Below are positions 13,601 to 25,600 of a stretch of 64,000 bases of DNA, piece by piece. The notes beneath the pieces are model-generated. The model searched no databases and had not been told where the DNA came from. It worked only from the letters and a program-made list of their open reading frames with translations. The stretch's first letter is position 1. Each line of letters starts with the position of its first letter. The translations under genes and the position numbers were made by a program. This DNA is from Emydura subglobosa (lineage: Eukaryota; Chordata; Testudines; Chelidae). Where the stretch lies: NCBI GenBank assembly GCA_007922225.1, contig ML679956.1, positions 78,452,834 to 78,516,833 on the forward strand, given 5' to 3'.

Positions 13601-16600
13601 ACCTGCCCCTTGTGCACACCCCTGTCTGCAAAGGAAACTCCAGATGTATTATTTACCAAGATATTCTGGTTTCAAATTTACCTGTTTTCATATATTACAA
13701 CAGGAAATGTTATTTAAAACACTGCTAGGGCTGCATCAGTAAAAGTTTATATTACATTTATAATCCCACACACAGAGGTTTGTCTATATCCAAGATATAC
13801 ACTGGGGCAGCAACAAGCAAATGTTCACTCTAAAGTTCGTATGAATAGAAAAAAATTACTTGGGAGAAATAATTCAAGCTCTAATGTAGCAGTAAAGAAT
13901 GGTTACTTACCTTCATAACTGTTGTTCTTCAAGATGTGTTGCTCATGTCCATTCTCAAATTAGGTGGGTGGGCGCCACATGCACTTCCCCAGTGGTATCC
14001 ATAGAGCGGACTCTAGCGCTCTCTGCAGTGGTGTGACACATGCGCCAGCATACAGAGCGCTGCCGGCCCCACTCCCTCTCAGTTCCTTCTGACTGGAACT
14101 CTGACATGAGAGAAGGAGTTGTAGAATGGATCTGAGCAATATCTCAAAGAACAACCATTACAAAGGTAAGTAACCTTTCTTCGAGGACTTGCTCAAGTCC
14201 ATTCTCAAATTTGGTGACATACCAGCAGTAACCCTGGAGGCGGGCATGAGTTCACAGACTTGCTGACTGTAACACAGCTCTGCCAAAGCCGGCATCGTCC
14301 CAGGTCTGCTGCGTAATGGCATAGTGAGCTGCGAAGGTGTGTACCGAAGCCCAGGTAGCTGCCTGACCTATATGTCCTGGATAGGGAGCTGGGCCAGGAA
14401 GGCTGCTGAAGATGCCTGCGCTCTGGTTGAATGAGCCACGAGCAATACCGGAGGAGCGACTCCTGCCTGCTCGTAGCAGGTACAGATGCAAGCCGTAATC
14501 CAGGATGATATCCTCGGAGATGATACCGGCTGTCCTTTCATCCACTCCGCCACTGAAACGAAGAGCCGCATAGACCTGGGGAAGGCCTTAGTCCTATCGA
14601 TGTAGAAGGCTAAAGCCCCCGACATCAAGAGCGTGGAGCCTCCTTTCCTCATTAGAGCCGTGGGGCTTTGGATAGAAGACTGGAAGGATGATAGATTGGT
14701 TCATATGGAAATATGAAATCACCTTTGGCAGGAAAGCTAGATGAGGACTTAGCTGGACCTTGTCTTTGTGAAAGATTGTGTAAGGGGGCACAGAAGTCAA
14801 GGCCCTTAGCTCTGAAACTCATTTAGCTGATGTAATAGCCACCAGAAATGCCACCGTCCAGGACAAGTGCAGCAGAGAGCAGGAGGCTAGGGGCTCAAAT
14901 GGCCCAGTGAGCCTAGACAAGACAAAGTTAAGGTCCCACTAGGGAATTGGGTCCTGCACCAGCAGACAGACGCTCCAGCCCGTTGAGGAATCTGTGCATC
15001 ATCTCACTAGAGAACACCGTCCTACCCTGTATCTGTGGATGGAAGGCCGAGGTAGCTGCCAAATGCACCTTGATCAAACAGAATGCCAACTCTTCTTGGT
15101 TCAGATGGAGCAAGTTATCTAAGTTGACCTGGATGGGTGCTTCAGACGGGGAAACATCACAAAGAGCTGCCCAGCAGGAAAAATGTTTCCACTTTGCTAG
15201 GTAAGAGTATAGTGGAAGGTTTCCTACTTTCCAACAGGACTTTCTGGACTTGATCTGAGCAAGCACATTCCTCCAAGCTTAACCACGGAGCAGCCATGCT
15301 GTTGGGTACAGGGAGGCCAGATCTGGGTGAAGTAACTAGCCCTGGTCTTGGGAGAGAAGGTCTGGCCATAATGGGAGTGTCCAAGGGCAGGCGATCAGAT
15401 TGAGCAGCAGCCTGAACCAGTGTTGGCGGAGCGATGCTGGGGCCACCAGAATGACTTGCACCTTGTCCCTCTTGATCTTTATGATGACCTTGTGAATCAA
15501 CAGTATTGGTGGAAAGACATACATAAGACTATACATCCATGGGAGAAGGAAGGTGTCAGTTAGGGAGCATTTGTCCCAACCTTGTAGGGAGCATAACTGT
15601 TCGCACTTCTTGTTCTGCTTGTTGGCGAATAGGTCTGCTTGGGGAGTACCCCCCTTTTGGAAGATTTCTGCAGCCACATCCCAGTGTAAAGACCACTCGT
15701 GGCAAGCGAAGAAGGACCTGCTGAGGTGATCTGCTAAGGAATTGCTGACCCTTTGCAGGTGAACAGCTTCCAGGATAACTTTGTGAGCTTCACACAAGTT
15801 CCACAGATGAACGGCCTCTTGGCAAAGTGCGGGGGATCTGGGCCACCTTGTCTGTTGATGTAGTACATTGAAGCCGTGTTGTCCGTCAGCACTTGGACCA
15901 CAGCCGCACAGCTGTGGAAGAAACACTTTGCAGGCCAGCCGAATTGCTCCGAGTTCTCCGATGTTCATGTGCAGTGCTAACTTGTCCCTGGACCAGAGGC
16001 CATGTGCCTGGAGGGGACCCAGGTGAGCTCCCCACCTGAGATCTGAAGCATCCAATACGGGCATCAGCATTGGCTGCAGGGGCACAAAGGGCACTCCTTC
16101 AAGCACATGGTGCGGTACTGTCAACCACAAAAGGTAGGTAAGTATCGGAGGGGGAATTGTGAGGACTACGTCTGGGTGGTGTCTGGATTGTGAATGCACC
16201 GTCGCCGACCACAGTTGCAGAGGTCTGAGGCGCAATCTGGCATTCCAGATCACATAGGTGCAGGCTACCATCTGACCCAGGAGTTTGAAACACACCATTA
16301 CTGTGGTGATCAGGTGGGCTGACACTTGGGTAATAAGATCCAACATGGCCCGGAACTTAGCATCTGGCAATAGTATTCTGGCCTGGTTGGAGTCTAGGAT
16401 CACACCTATGAATTTTGCCCTCTGGACTAGTATAAATGTCAACTTTTGTGTGTTTATCAAGAGGCCCAACATTCGGACGGGTGGACTGGACAATCTCAAT
16501 GCTGTGCTGGATTCGCATCTTTTATTGGCCCTTGATGAGCCAGTCATCCAAGTAAGGGAAGACCTGTATACCCTGCCTCCTTAGGTGGGCTGCAACCAGC

Positions 16601-19600
16601 ACCATGCATTCGGTGAACATACGTGGTCCAGTAGAGAGGCCAAAGGGGAGCACCTTAAACTGGTAGTGTTGATTGCTGACCGTGAAACGCAGAAATTTCC
16701 TGTGGCCTTGGAAGATGGAAATATGCATCTTTTAAATTGACGGCAGCGTAGCAGTCGCCTGGATCCAGAGAGGGAATTATAAAAGCTAGCGAGACCATAT
16801 GGAACTTCAACTTCTTGAGGTATCTGTTGAGTCCCCCCCTCAGGTCTAGAATGGGCCTTAAGCCCCTTTTCGCCTTCAGCATTAGAAAGTACCGGGAATA
16901 AAACCCTTTCCCCCTCCCTTCTTGACAAACAGTTTCTACTGCTCCCACCTGTAACAGGGCTTGTACCTCCCTTGGCAAGAAGTTGCTCTTGAGAGGGGTC
17001 CATGAAGAGAGACGAGGAGGATGGGTGGGGTAAAAGTGAAGTAAATTGAAAGGTATGTACACTAATCAAAAACAAGTCCACTAGGTTGAGAGAAGAAGCA
17101 ACTTGTGAAGCAAGGGCGTTCCAGCACCATCAGAGGTGGTAAGAAGGAACTGAGAGGGAGCGGGGCCAGCAGTGCCATATATACTGGCGCATGTGCGTGA
17201 CACTGCAGGGGGCGCTAGAGCCGGCCACACAAATACCACTAGGGGAAAAGTTTCCGGCACCAGTGTATGTGGCGCGCACACACACACAATTTGAGAATGA
17301 ACATGAGCAAGCACTCAAAGAAGAATGATCATTTTAAGTCCACTTTACAAGTGATGAAGTGTGGGATTTGACCCAGGAAGTGTTTTCAAGCAGATAGAAT
17401 ATAGAAGCCTTGGCTTGCTGTATACCAGCGGCTCTCAATCTATTTACCATTGTGGGCCGCATATGCAGCTCTTTGTGTTATATGGGCCGCATCCACACAA
17501 TATATATACTACCTGTATGGCCGTGAGGATGTCACATGGGCTGCAGCTGTGTGCTGACTGAGCCACAAGTGGCCCATGGGTTGAGAACCACTACTCTACA
17601 CTAAAGGCAGCTATGTCCATAGTGGAAAGCTCTCAAGGAAATTTGAAACATAGGAAGAGAGCAGTCTTGTCTTAAACCCATTTGTTGCATTCTCTCATCC
17701 AAGATGAGAAGATCTGGATGTCAAGATCAAAGAACTTTCTGTTGTCAAGATTAAAAAACTTTCATTTTTAATGATGCTTTATTTAATGCAGAGAATTGTA
17801 ACATCCTGTGTATACCTAAAAATGCTGGAGAGAAGCACCACATCATTCAAATGTAACATATAATCTGTTTTTAGGAAGACAAGCAGGAAAACACTTATCT
17901 GGAGAAATGTAAAAATATAAGAGGTCAATTTTAAGAAGGTTAACTCCCTGACCACCCAAACAGAGATATGGTCAATAAAAATGAAGCTGTTAGCTTCGGA
18001 AGGCAGTCCTCCTACAAAAGGATAGGTAAATGTAAAAGCAGTTTCCAAGGAGGGTAATTAACATTCCCACAAGTCAAAAACCAGCTTCATTTTACAGGCA
18101 GTGAAAGGAATCCTTCTAATTTCTTAAAGGAAACCTGTAATCAGAGGTAAATGTCTTTTTGTGTTTTGTTTTGTTTTTTTTAAATATTGTGCTTTTCATG
18201 AACGTTTCCTGTGAAGCATGTCATTGCAACTGTAAGTCCAGCACTACAACTCAATCAAAAGATTAGATTCAGATAAATATCTTGATCAATGTCATTCAGA
18301 GGAAATGGTAGAAGGCCTGATGAAAGCTAGGAAAGGCTCTAGTCCTATATTAATTAAATGGATTACATGGAGCAGCAAATATAACAACTAAAACGGATGT
18401 CAAAGCAGATATAATGCATGTTCATGTGACTCCCTTGCAACCCTTGCCTCTAAGCCAAGGTCAATGCAAGTTCAATTCTAACATCACAGCTTCAGGGCTC
18501 ACTGCAAGAAAACAAGGAATGGCTGCACTGGTTTAACACCTCAACCAAAAGATAGCACTTACACCAAGGCAGTCGTTTCCTGCTTTCCTGCAGTGGGTGA
18601 GCCCTGACGCTTTAGTGTGATATTTGAACTTGCAATCGCCTTGGCCTAGAAGCAATGAAGCTTGCAAAGGAGTCACATGAACATGCATCATATATATAAG
18701 AAAATCATTCTAGTCTGTGCTGGCCTTAAGTGTGATGCATGTCTTCGGTTTTTTTTTTGTTTTTTTTTTTTAAACACACACACACATACACACACACACG
18801 TGTAAAATATGCTTGCCGCTGGCAATATTCTGAGCAAACCTGTGTATCACACTAACCCTTTTTGATCCAAGCAGAGGACTTTCCCCTTCTTAAGGTTGCC
18901 TTTGGAGACTTCAGTAAAGATCATCACCTTCCTTGGATCACCCTTTATGGAAAGTAGATTGTACAAAACAAACACGGGTGGGTTCACACTTACCGAGTCT
19001 TTCTTACGAGAGCGTTCCTTTTTCATTTTTCCTCCTGCTGCTCTGATGCTGACCCTGTTCTCTCCTCCAAGGTAACCCCGGCAGTTAGCTGAGCCACAGA
19101 AGCATTTCTGAGCCTCTTTGCTGTTCAAGGGACATGATGGACACGTGAAGTTAGTTTGCAGAGGTTAGTGACAGATTAATGGCATTCACAGCAGGGTTGT
19201 TTTCCTAACTACCAAATGCATTTTAATCTTACAGTCAAGGAAGAACAATTACTGTGTTGTACAATCACTTCTTATCCTTTCTTCTTTCCACTCAGCTGTT
19301 ATTTTGAATGACCATTGAAGAGTTATTGGAATATTCTGAACTAACAAACATTTTTATGACAATTCTGTTTGTCATGTGATTCAAATGTAATTTTTGTATT
19401 TTTTTCTCCTCCATTTTGTTTTAAAAAACTAAGAACTGCTGCATGGAACAAATAACCCAAATGGTTGCTAAACAGAATGTGTCACATCGTTTCCCTCCTG
19501 CACATGAGGATTATAAACTGCTTCACATGGCAGGCCCTGTCAGTTCTGGCTGATGCAATCTCTCCCAAACTCAAACCTCTTCTATTTCTTTATGCTGAGT

Positions 19601-22600
19601 GTATCCCCAAATCTCCTTAGCAGGAAGTTAGGCAAACACTTATGGAAACTCAACTCTAGGCTCTGTGTCAAGATCTAACATCCAGAAAGCAAGAGTTCAT
19701 TCATTTCCCTGGCTGTATTTAGCTAACTATAGTGCTTCTGTTTTTCTACCCGCTTCCTAGATTGTGAGGTCACAGGAGCAGAGTCTGCCTTTGTTTTACT
19801 CCTTTGCACACTGCTTAGCACAACTGGAACCTGGTCCTTTATTACAGCCGTACTTGCAAGCCCTGATATAAACACAACAGCTTTATCATTATGGTTGAGA
19901 CACTACAAAGTTAAGGTTGTCATGGCAGTGCCATTCGAAAATCCACTCTGCAAAATAACTTTCTCAGTGAAGATGAAAGCGTCTCATGCATGGTCTCACA
20001 CAAAAGGGGCAGGAGAAAAGAAAGGTTTCTTTAGGAATTCTTGGTATTTAGATAACTCAAAAATTAACATGTTAAAACTTCAAATTGCATGTAACGTTGG
20101 CAGTTTGGGGGTTTGTCTGGGTCCCCAGTTTGAATCTGTAAAATCCATGTTGTAATTTCAGCTTCTATTTTGAGGGTAACCTTATTTATGTCCTTCACCA
20201 TACACTGTAACAGTCATGCTGGATTGCATTATCACTCATGTTACAGACCCTGGTGCCTGAATGTGACATATATCAAGGGGCTATCAACTTTGAATGACAA
20301 TGGGCTTGCTAAAACAATGGGCTTGCTAAAAAAGAGGACCTAAAGGAAGCTGCTTTTCCCAGACTGGGGGGGAGGGGGGGAGAGGAGGGAGAAGGAGCAG
20401 GCTGAGACTTTAGCCACAGGATTAGGGCTCTGAAGCCAGCCAGTGAATCACCTGACAGAGGAATCGGAATCTAATTAAGGGCAGGGTCTGCTCCAGACCC
20501 TCTCCCCCACTGGGGAACATCACCAGGAAGCAGAAGGACTGCACGAGGAAGAGCCCCACCTCTCACACACTGGGCCTAAGGACACACAGAAGGGCTGAGC
20601 ATATAGCTGTTTTTGCATAGAACTGTAAACCTCTTGTGCTGCCTGTACATAAAGTGTGTACGTGTTAAAAGGTTCCTTTGCAAAGCCTCAGTTCTACTGT
20701 AGTTGCCGCATGTCCCTGAAGAGTTAAGGTACACACCAGAGTGCCCATGAGGGTGGCTCTGGGGAGAGTATGCATAGACCTCTGAGGAGGAGATCGGAGG
20801 GATTCAGCACTAGTCTTGGGGCCCAGGGCAGCAGAATGGTGACTGTCCACCAGGGAGACTCAATTGGGGCTGTAACAGCATGTCCTGAATAAATACTAAT
20901 ACTCTGGAATAGTTTGAAATAATTTGCATATGAAATAAAGTTATGGACTTTTAGAAAGCGCAGTACATTTATTTCCTTAACTTCAGGAACACTTCCCTAT
21001 GTATAATACTTCACACACTCATCAATACAATATACATAGCTGCAAGCGACTGCAGAAGGTTAAGATATTTGTTACGTGCCAAAGCAAGTTCATGTGTCTT
21101 CATAATGGTTTGTATTCCTCACACAAATGCTTAACATTTTCCTACCACAGCAAGCCTCCTATATTTTCATCTGGGACAGCAGTTTATAAAAGTAAGTTAG
21201 TGGTACATTAAACAAATACTAGTTCAGATATGCAAATGTATCCTGGGAGTTCCAGTATGTTGGATCAAAAGTGAAAAGCAGTGGCAATGCTCGAAGACTG
21301 ACTGCCCCCGTAGGCAAACAGGCTTCACACGGTCTGATTTCAGAAGCTGGGCAAGGTTTGTGCTCCGTTGCCACTTGGAACGGGTGACCACATGAGAATA
21401 TTTGAAGTTTTGGAACAGATGATTTGTTTTAGATTAACTAGCCACTTTCTAGCCCTCAAATTTTGAGTAGACAGTGACTTCTGATGTGGAATGGTGTCCG
21501 TAGGAGTGGACCATTCCACCCAAACCATACAAAAAAAGGGAAGAGCCTATGTATGAAACAAATGGCACGATGTTTTAAACCACATTAGTAGGAATACTTA
21601 ATTACATATCAATTATTCTACGATTCAACTCTGTTTAAGTTAGAGGGTGCCTCATTCAGGTGTCAGATACCACACTCAGCATAATGCAGAGGCATCACAA
21701 TATGAAGCAGGGAGAAAGGAGGAGCTCGCTGTAAGCCTAGGGCGATTACTGGAATAGTACATCCAACTTTCCAAGTTAGAGGACTGACTTTCAGATAAAA
21801 GTAACAACTAGGGCACTGAGGGACTGATCTACAAGAAAAGACAGGATTCAACAGGTATGCTGTAGATTGTCTAAGCATCAAATGGGGTCGGGGGTAATAG
21901 AGTGACTGAGTGAGGAGGCGAGAGAGTACAAAGGGAGGAGAAAAATGCTATTTGTCTACAAATATTTGCAAAATTGTAAAACACTAAGGGGTGCAAGAGT
22001 GGAATTATATAAATCAGGAGTGCAGCTAGGGATCGCTACCAAGGGGATGAAATTAGGAAAAGGAACATACAAGATCAATAACTGGAAAACCCCCATATTA
22101 TGGACGGTAGGACAGTCTCCCAAGGGAAAGGTGGAAGCCCCCAAACTTGGGATATTTAAAAGCAGATTGAAAAAAAAAAATCCCATAAAATCTACAATAG
22201 AGGAATAACCCTGTATTAGAAGGGACATTGACTAGATTGTCCAATTAGCCTTTTTCATCCCTAACCTCCAATTCGATTTTCACCATTCACATACATTTGG
22301 ATTGTGGATTAGGTATGGTTTTTACTGGTCAGTCTTGCAGCACTATTTCTTAATTGCATCAGCAAGCAGGGAGATCCACTGGTAATAACACTGAAGCAGG
22401 CAAGTAGAGAAAATACCTACCCATATCTCTGGAACTGGTAATCGAATGTTAGCTCTGAGCCTGACGGAACTAGTTTGGTGGTGAAAAAGCCAACCCTTAG
22501 CTGTCCATTCACAGTCCACTAGGGCAGGAAAAAAAAACAGAAGATGACATTGGTTATTACAATATTCAGGCTTGACCCCAAATTCTATATTAAATTAAGG

Positions 22601-25600
22601 AACCCTGGCAAGCAACATTGCTAATCCTCCAAGAGGCAGAAAACATCTCTGAAGGATCTTACAATCTCAAACTGAAGTATCTGCATTACCCAATTTCCAA
22701 GGTATACATTTACTTTTGAAGATTGAATGATAGAGATACAAAGGTCAATGACAAATGAATTTTCCCACTCTGAATCTGTAAAAACTCTCAAACAAAATTG
22801 AAAACAAAGCAGTAATAGGTTTCCTTTGAAGCTCACCTTTTGTGTTTCACAGTTTGGTTCACAGCTGTGGTTCATGAAACGGGAGCAGTTTCCTTTCTGG
22901 GTTGCATCTATTATCTGAAAGAAAAAATTAATTATAGCAAAAAACACTCTCTTCTTCTCCTCCTCTGTGTTATGGTAGAAGCAAAATGCAGGATGTGTAT
23001 GTTTCAAGATGAAGGTGAAAATTTCAATAAGAATTTTAATAATTCTTTCCTGTTTCGTGCATCAGCCTCAATAGCTTTGGAGAGAAAAGGTTTTGTAGTA
23101 AAAAATGTGTACGAGTAAACAAGCCACTATTATCTGATTTACATTGTTATCCATAGTATTAATAAAACAGTATACAGCATAGTTCTTCAGTGTTCTGGGG
23201 GTATTATTTTTTTAAAAACTTTAAAATTATTTCCCATTCACCCAGTCCCCAGCAAAATCGACATCAGGAAATCTGAAATGTTTTGTAGCACAGATCATAT
23301 TTTAATACAAAAATTGTCTCATGGGCCACCTTGCCCTCCCATTCAGAAATGGGAAGACTATCCCCCTGCACCCTCTCCTCCCCTCCCAAATTCATATCCA
23401 TACAGCAACCCCATGGCCAACTACAGAAATTGCTTACATGGAAAAGGAAAATATTTAATGTATTTTTACAAACATGGGCCCCCCTCAGTGCCTTAGGGCC
23501 CATGAATTGAGGCATGCAATCTTGCTTAGGTTTATAATTATTCCAGATCCATGCAGTTAGGTATTTAACTCCAACAGCAAGAATCTACAGAAGACAACTC
23601 ATGAAGAACTATTGGTATAAATAGCTTAAATTAGCTATAAATAGTCAGTAACACTACTTGGTATAGCTCATGTCAGGTGAAAGTGGCTAAATCAAAAACA
23701 GGGATTCAGGAATTTGGGGAAAAAATTGCTATTTGTGCATGGCACATTCAAATTGAGTCAGCATTGTATTTACCTAGTGCTGTACACACCCACAAGTGTG
23801 ATATGCAGCTTCTGTGACCAAATCATTACCACTTACCTCATCGTTTTTCAATGCCATGAAGTAGTAGTGAATGTTTTTGTTTCGGGCATACTCTTTCACT
23901 CGGGCTTTGAACTCCTTGTGATCCAGCACCTCTCCACAGTATTCGAGCACAAACGTGTTACTGCAAGACCCCAGAAGGAAAAACATCATTATCTGCTTAG
24001 GAGCAAACCAAATTAAATACCAAGGAAGAAAGCTATTATTGTTGAGACAAGCTTACGGAACATGAGGACGACAGACTGCTAGAGCTGTCAATATGGCTTA
24101 GATTTTTGTACTTAACTGTTTTAAGTGATTTATACCTTGGCCAATTACAATTTTTTTTAAATTTTAAATTACAGTGATAAATTTAAAGCAATGTGCAAGG
24201 CACTTCAGACAAGAATACAAGATCCTTGCTAAGTAGAGTCTACCACGTAAATGCATTATATTTTACTGCTGCCCTGCTATTGTTCTCCAGGGCTTTCTCC
24301 AATTTGGCTTTAAATGTTTCAGCCTTTCTTCACTTCCCTGAGCTAGTAAGCTGCACAGTCGAGAAGATTTTCCTGATATTTGTCTTAATTTTTCTTTTCT
24401 TAATGTCACCCTACTAATACTTGTTACCCTCTCTCATCACATCCTAAACAATTTTTTTCACACCCTAGGGTTTTATACCCTACAAATACCTGAGGGCAGA
24501 TCTAGGGGGGGCAGCAGGGAGGAAGTGGACAACAAGGACAAGTATAGAACTCTGCACTTAGGACCGAAGAATCCCATGCACAGCTACAGACTGGGGACCG
24601 ACGGGCAAAGGACCTGGGGGTTACAGTGGACAAGAAGCTGGATATGAGTCAGCAGTGTGCCCTGGTTGCCAAGAAGGCTAATAGCATATTGGGCTGCATT
24701 AGTAGGAACATTGCCAGCAACTAGAGGGAAATGATTATTCCCCTCTATTCGGCACTGGTGAGGCCTCATTTGGAGTACTGCATCCAGTTTTGGGCCCCCC
24801 ACTACAGGAAGGATGTGAACAAGTTGGAGAGAGTCCAGCGGAGGGCAACGAAAACGATTAGGGAGCTGGAGTACCTGACTTATGAGGAAAGGCTTAGCTA
24901 ACTAGGCTTGTTTAGTCTGCAGAAGAGAAAAGTGAGTGGGGATTTGATAGCAGCCTTTAACTACCTGAAAGGGGGTTCCAGGGAGGATGGAGCTAGGCTG
25001 TTCTCAGTGGTGGCAGATGACAGAACAAGGAGCAATGGCCTCAAGTTGCAGTGGGGGAGGTCTAGGTTGGATATTAGGGAAACCTTTTTCATTAGGAGGG
25101 TGGTGAAGCACTGGAATGGGTTACTTAGGGAGGTGGTGGAATCTCCATCTTTCGAGGTTTTTAAGGTGTGGCTTGACAAAACCCTGGCTGGGATGATTTA
25201 GTCGGGGTTGGTCCTGCTTTGGGCAGGAGGTTGGACTAGATACCTCCTGAGGTCCCTTCCAACCCTAATCTTCTATGATTCTATAAGTGATGGTACCCTC
25301 TTGAACTCCACTTGAACTGAACGTTTCTCACTTATAACACCGAAATGTGTACCCTCGGCACCCCATTTTCCCTGAACTCCTGTAATCTGTAGTCTAGGCC
25401 ACCTATATCCCAACCCATGTGTCTGTTGCCCATCTCTTCTAAGATCCTGGATTCATAAGTCAGACTCCTCTATTCCATCTTCCCTGACCCATTTATCCAA
25501 TAAACCAGGCCCCTGGTACCTCAGAAAGCCTCAATTCCTGTATTCCACAACTGAGATCACCTAGACCCCATTACAAGATTCTCTCCTGGGGTAGCTTGGT

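Larger units (their letters stand above)
13898..17330 (-). mobile_element. DIRS retrotransposon, gag deleted
   Basis: A 3.4-kb copy read on the minus strand with inverted terminal repeats (13921-14090 and 17142-17327) and an internal complementary region (14146-14212). It retains reverse transcriptase, RNase H plus the methyltransferase-like segment, and tyrosine recombinase. The frame upstream of the reverse transcriptase runs almost directly into the right terminal repeat near 17081-17110, so the gag region of about 2 kb is missing. It belongs to a different subfamily from element 1: the terminal repeats share only the outer GCTCATGTCCATTC block. Confidence 0.88.
12943..18993 (-). other. 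SETD2 intron 9, 6.1 kb
   Basis: It contains the deleted DIRS element (13898-17330), a hAT MITE (17426-17593), a long foldback (18414-18688) and a T/CA microsatellite (18747-18800). 12950-13890 and 17610-18400 show nothing I recognise; 13500-13640 is locally GC-richer with short incidental open frames. Confidence 0.8.
19121..22420 (-). other. SETD2 intron 8, 3.3 kb
   Basis: It holds an L2-like tail (19755-19860), a 17-bp tandem duplication (20297-20330), a G-rich run (20366-20389), a 5S-derived SINE (21325-21400) and a CR1 fragment (21990-22270). The 20340-20880 part is GC-richer and might be an old LTR or unclassified repeat; I could not identify it. Confidence 0.75.
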
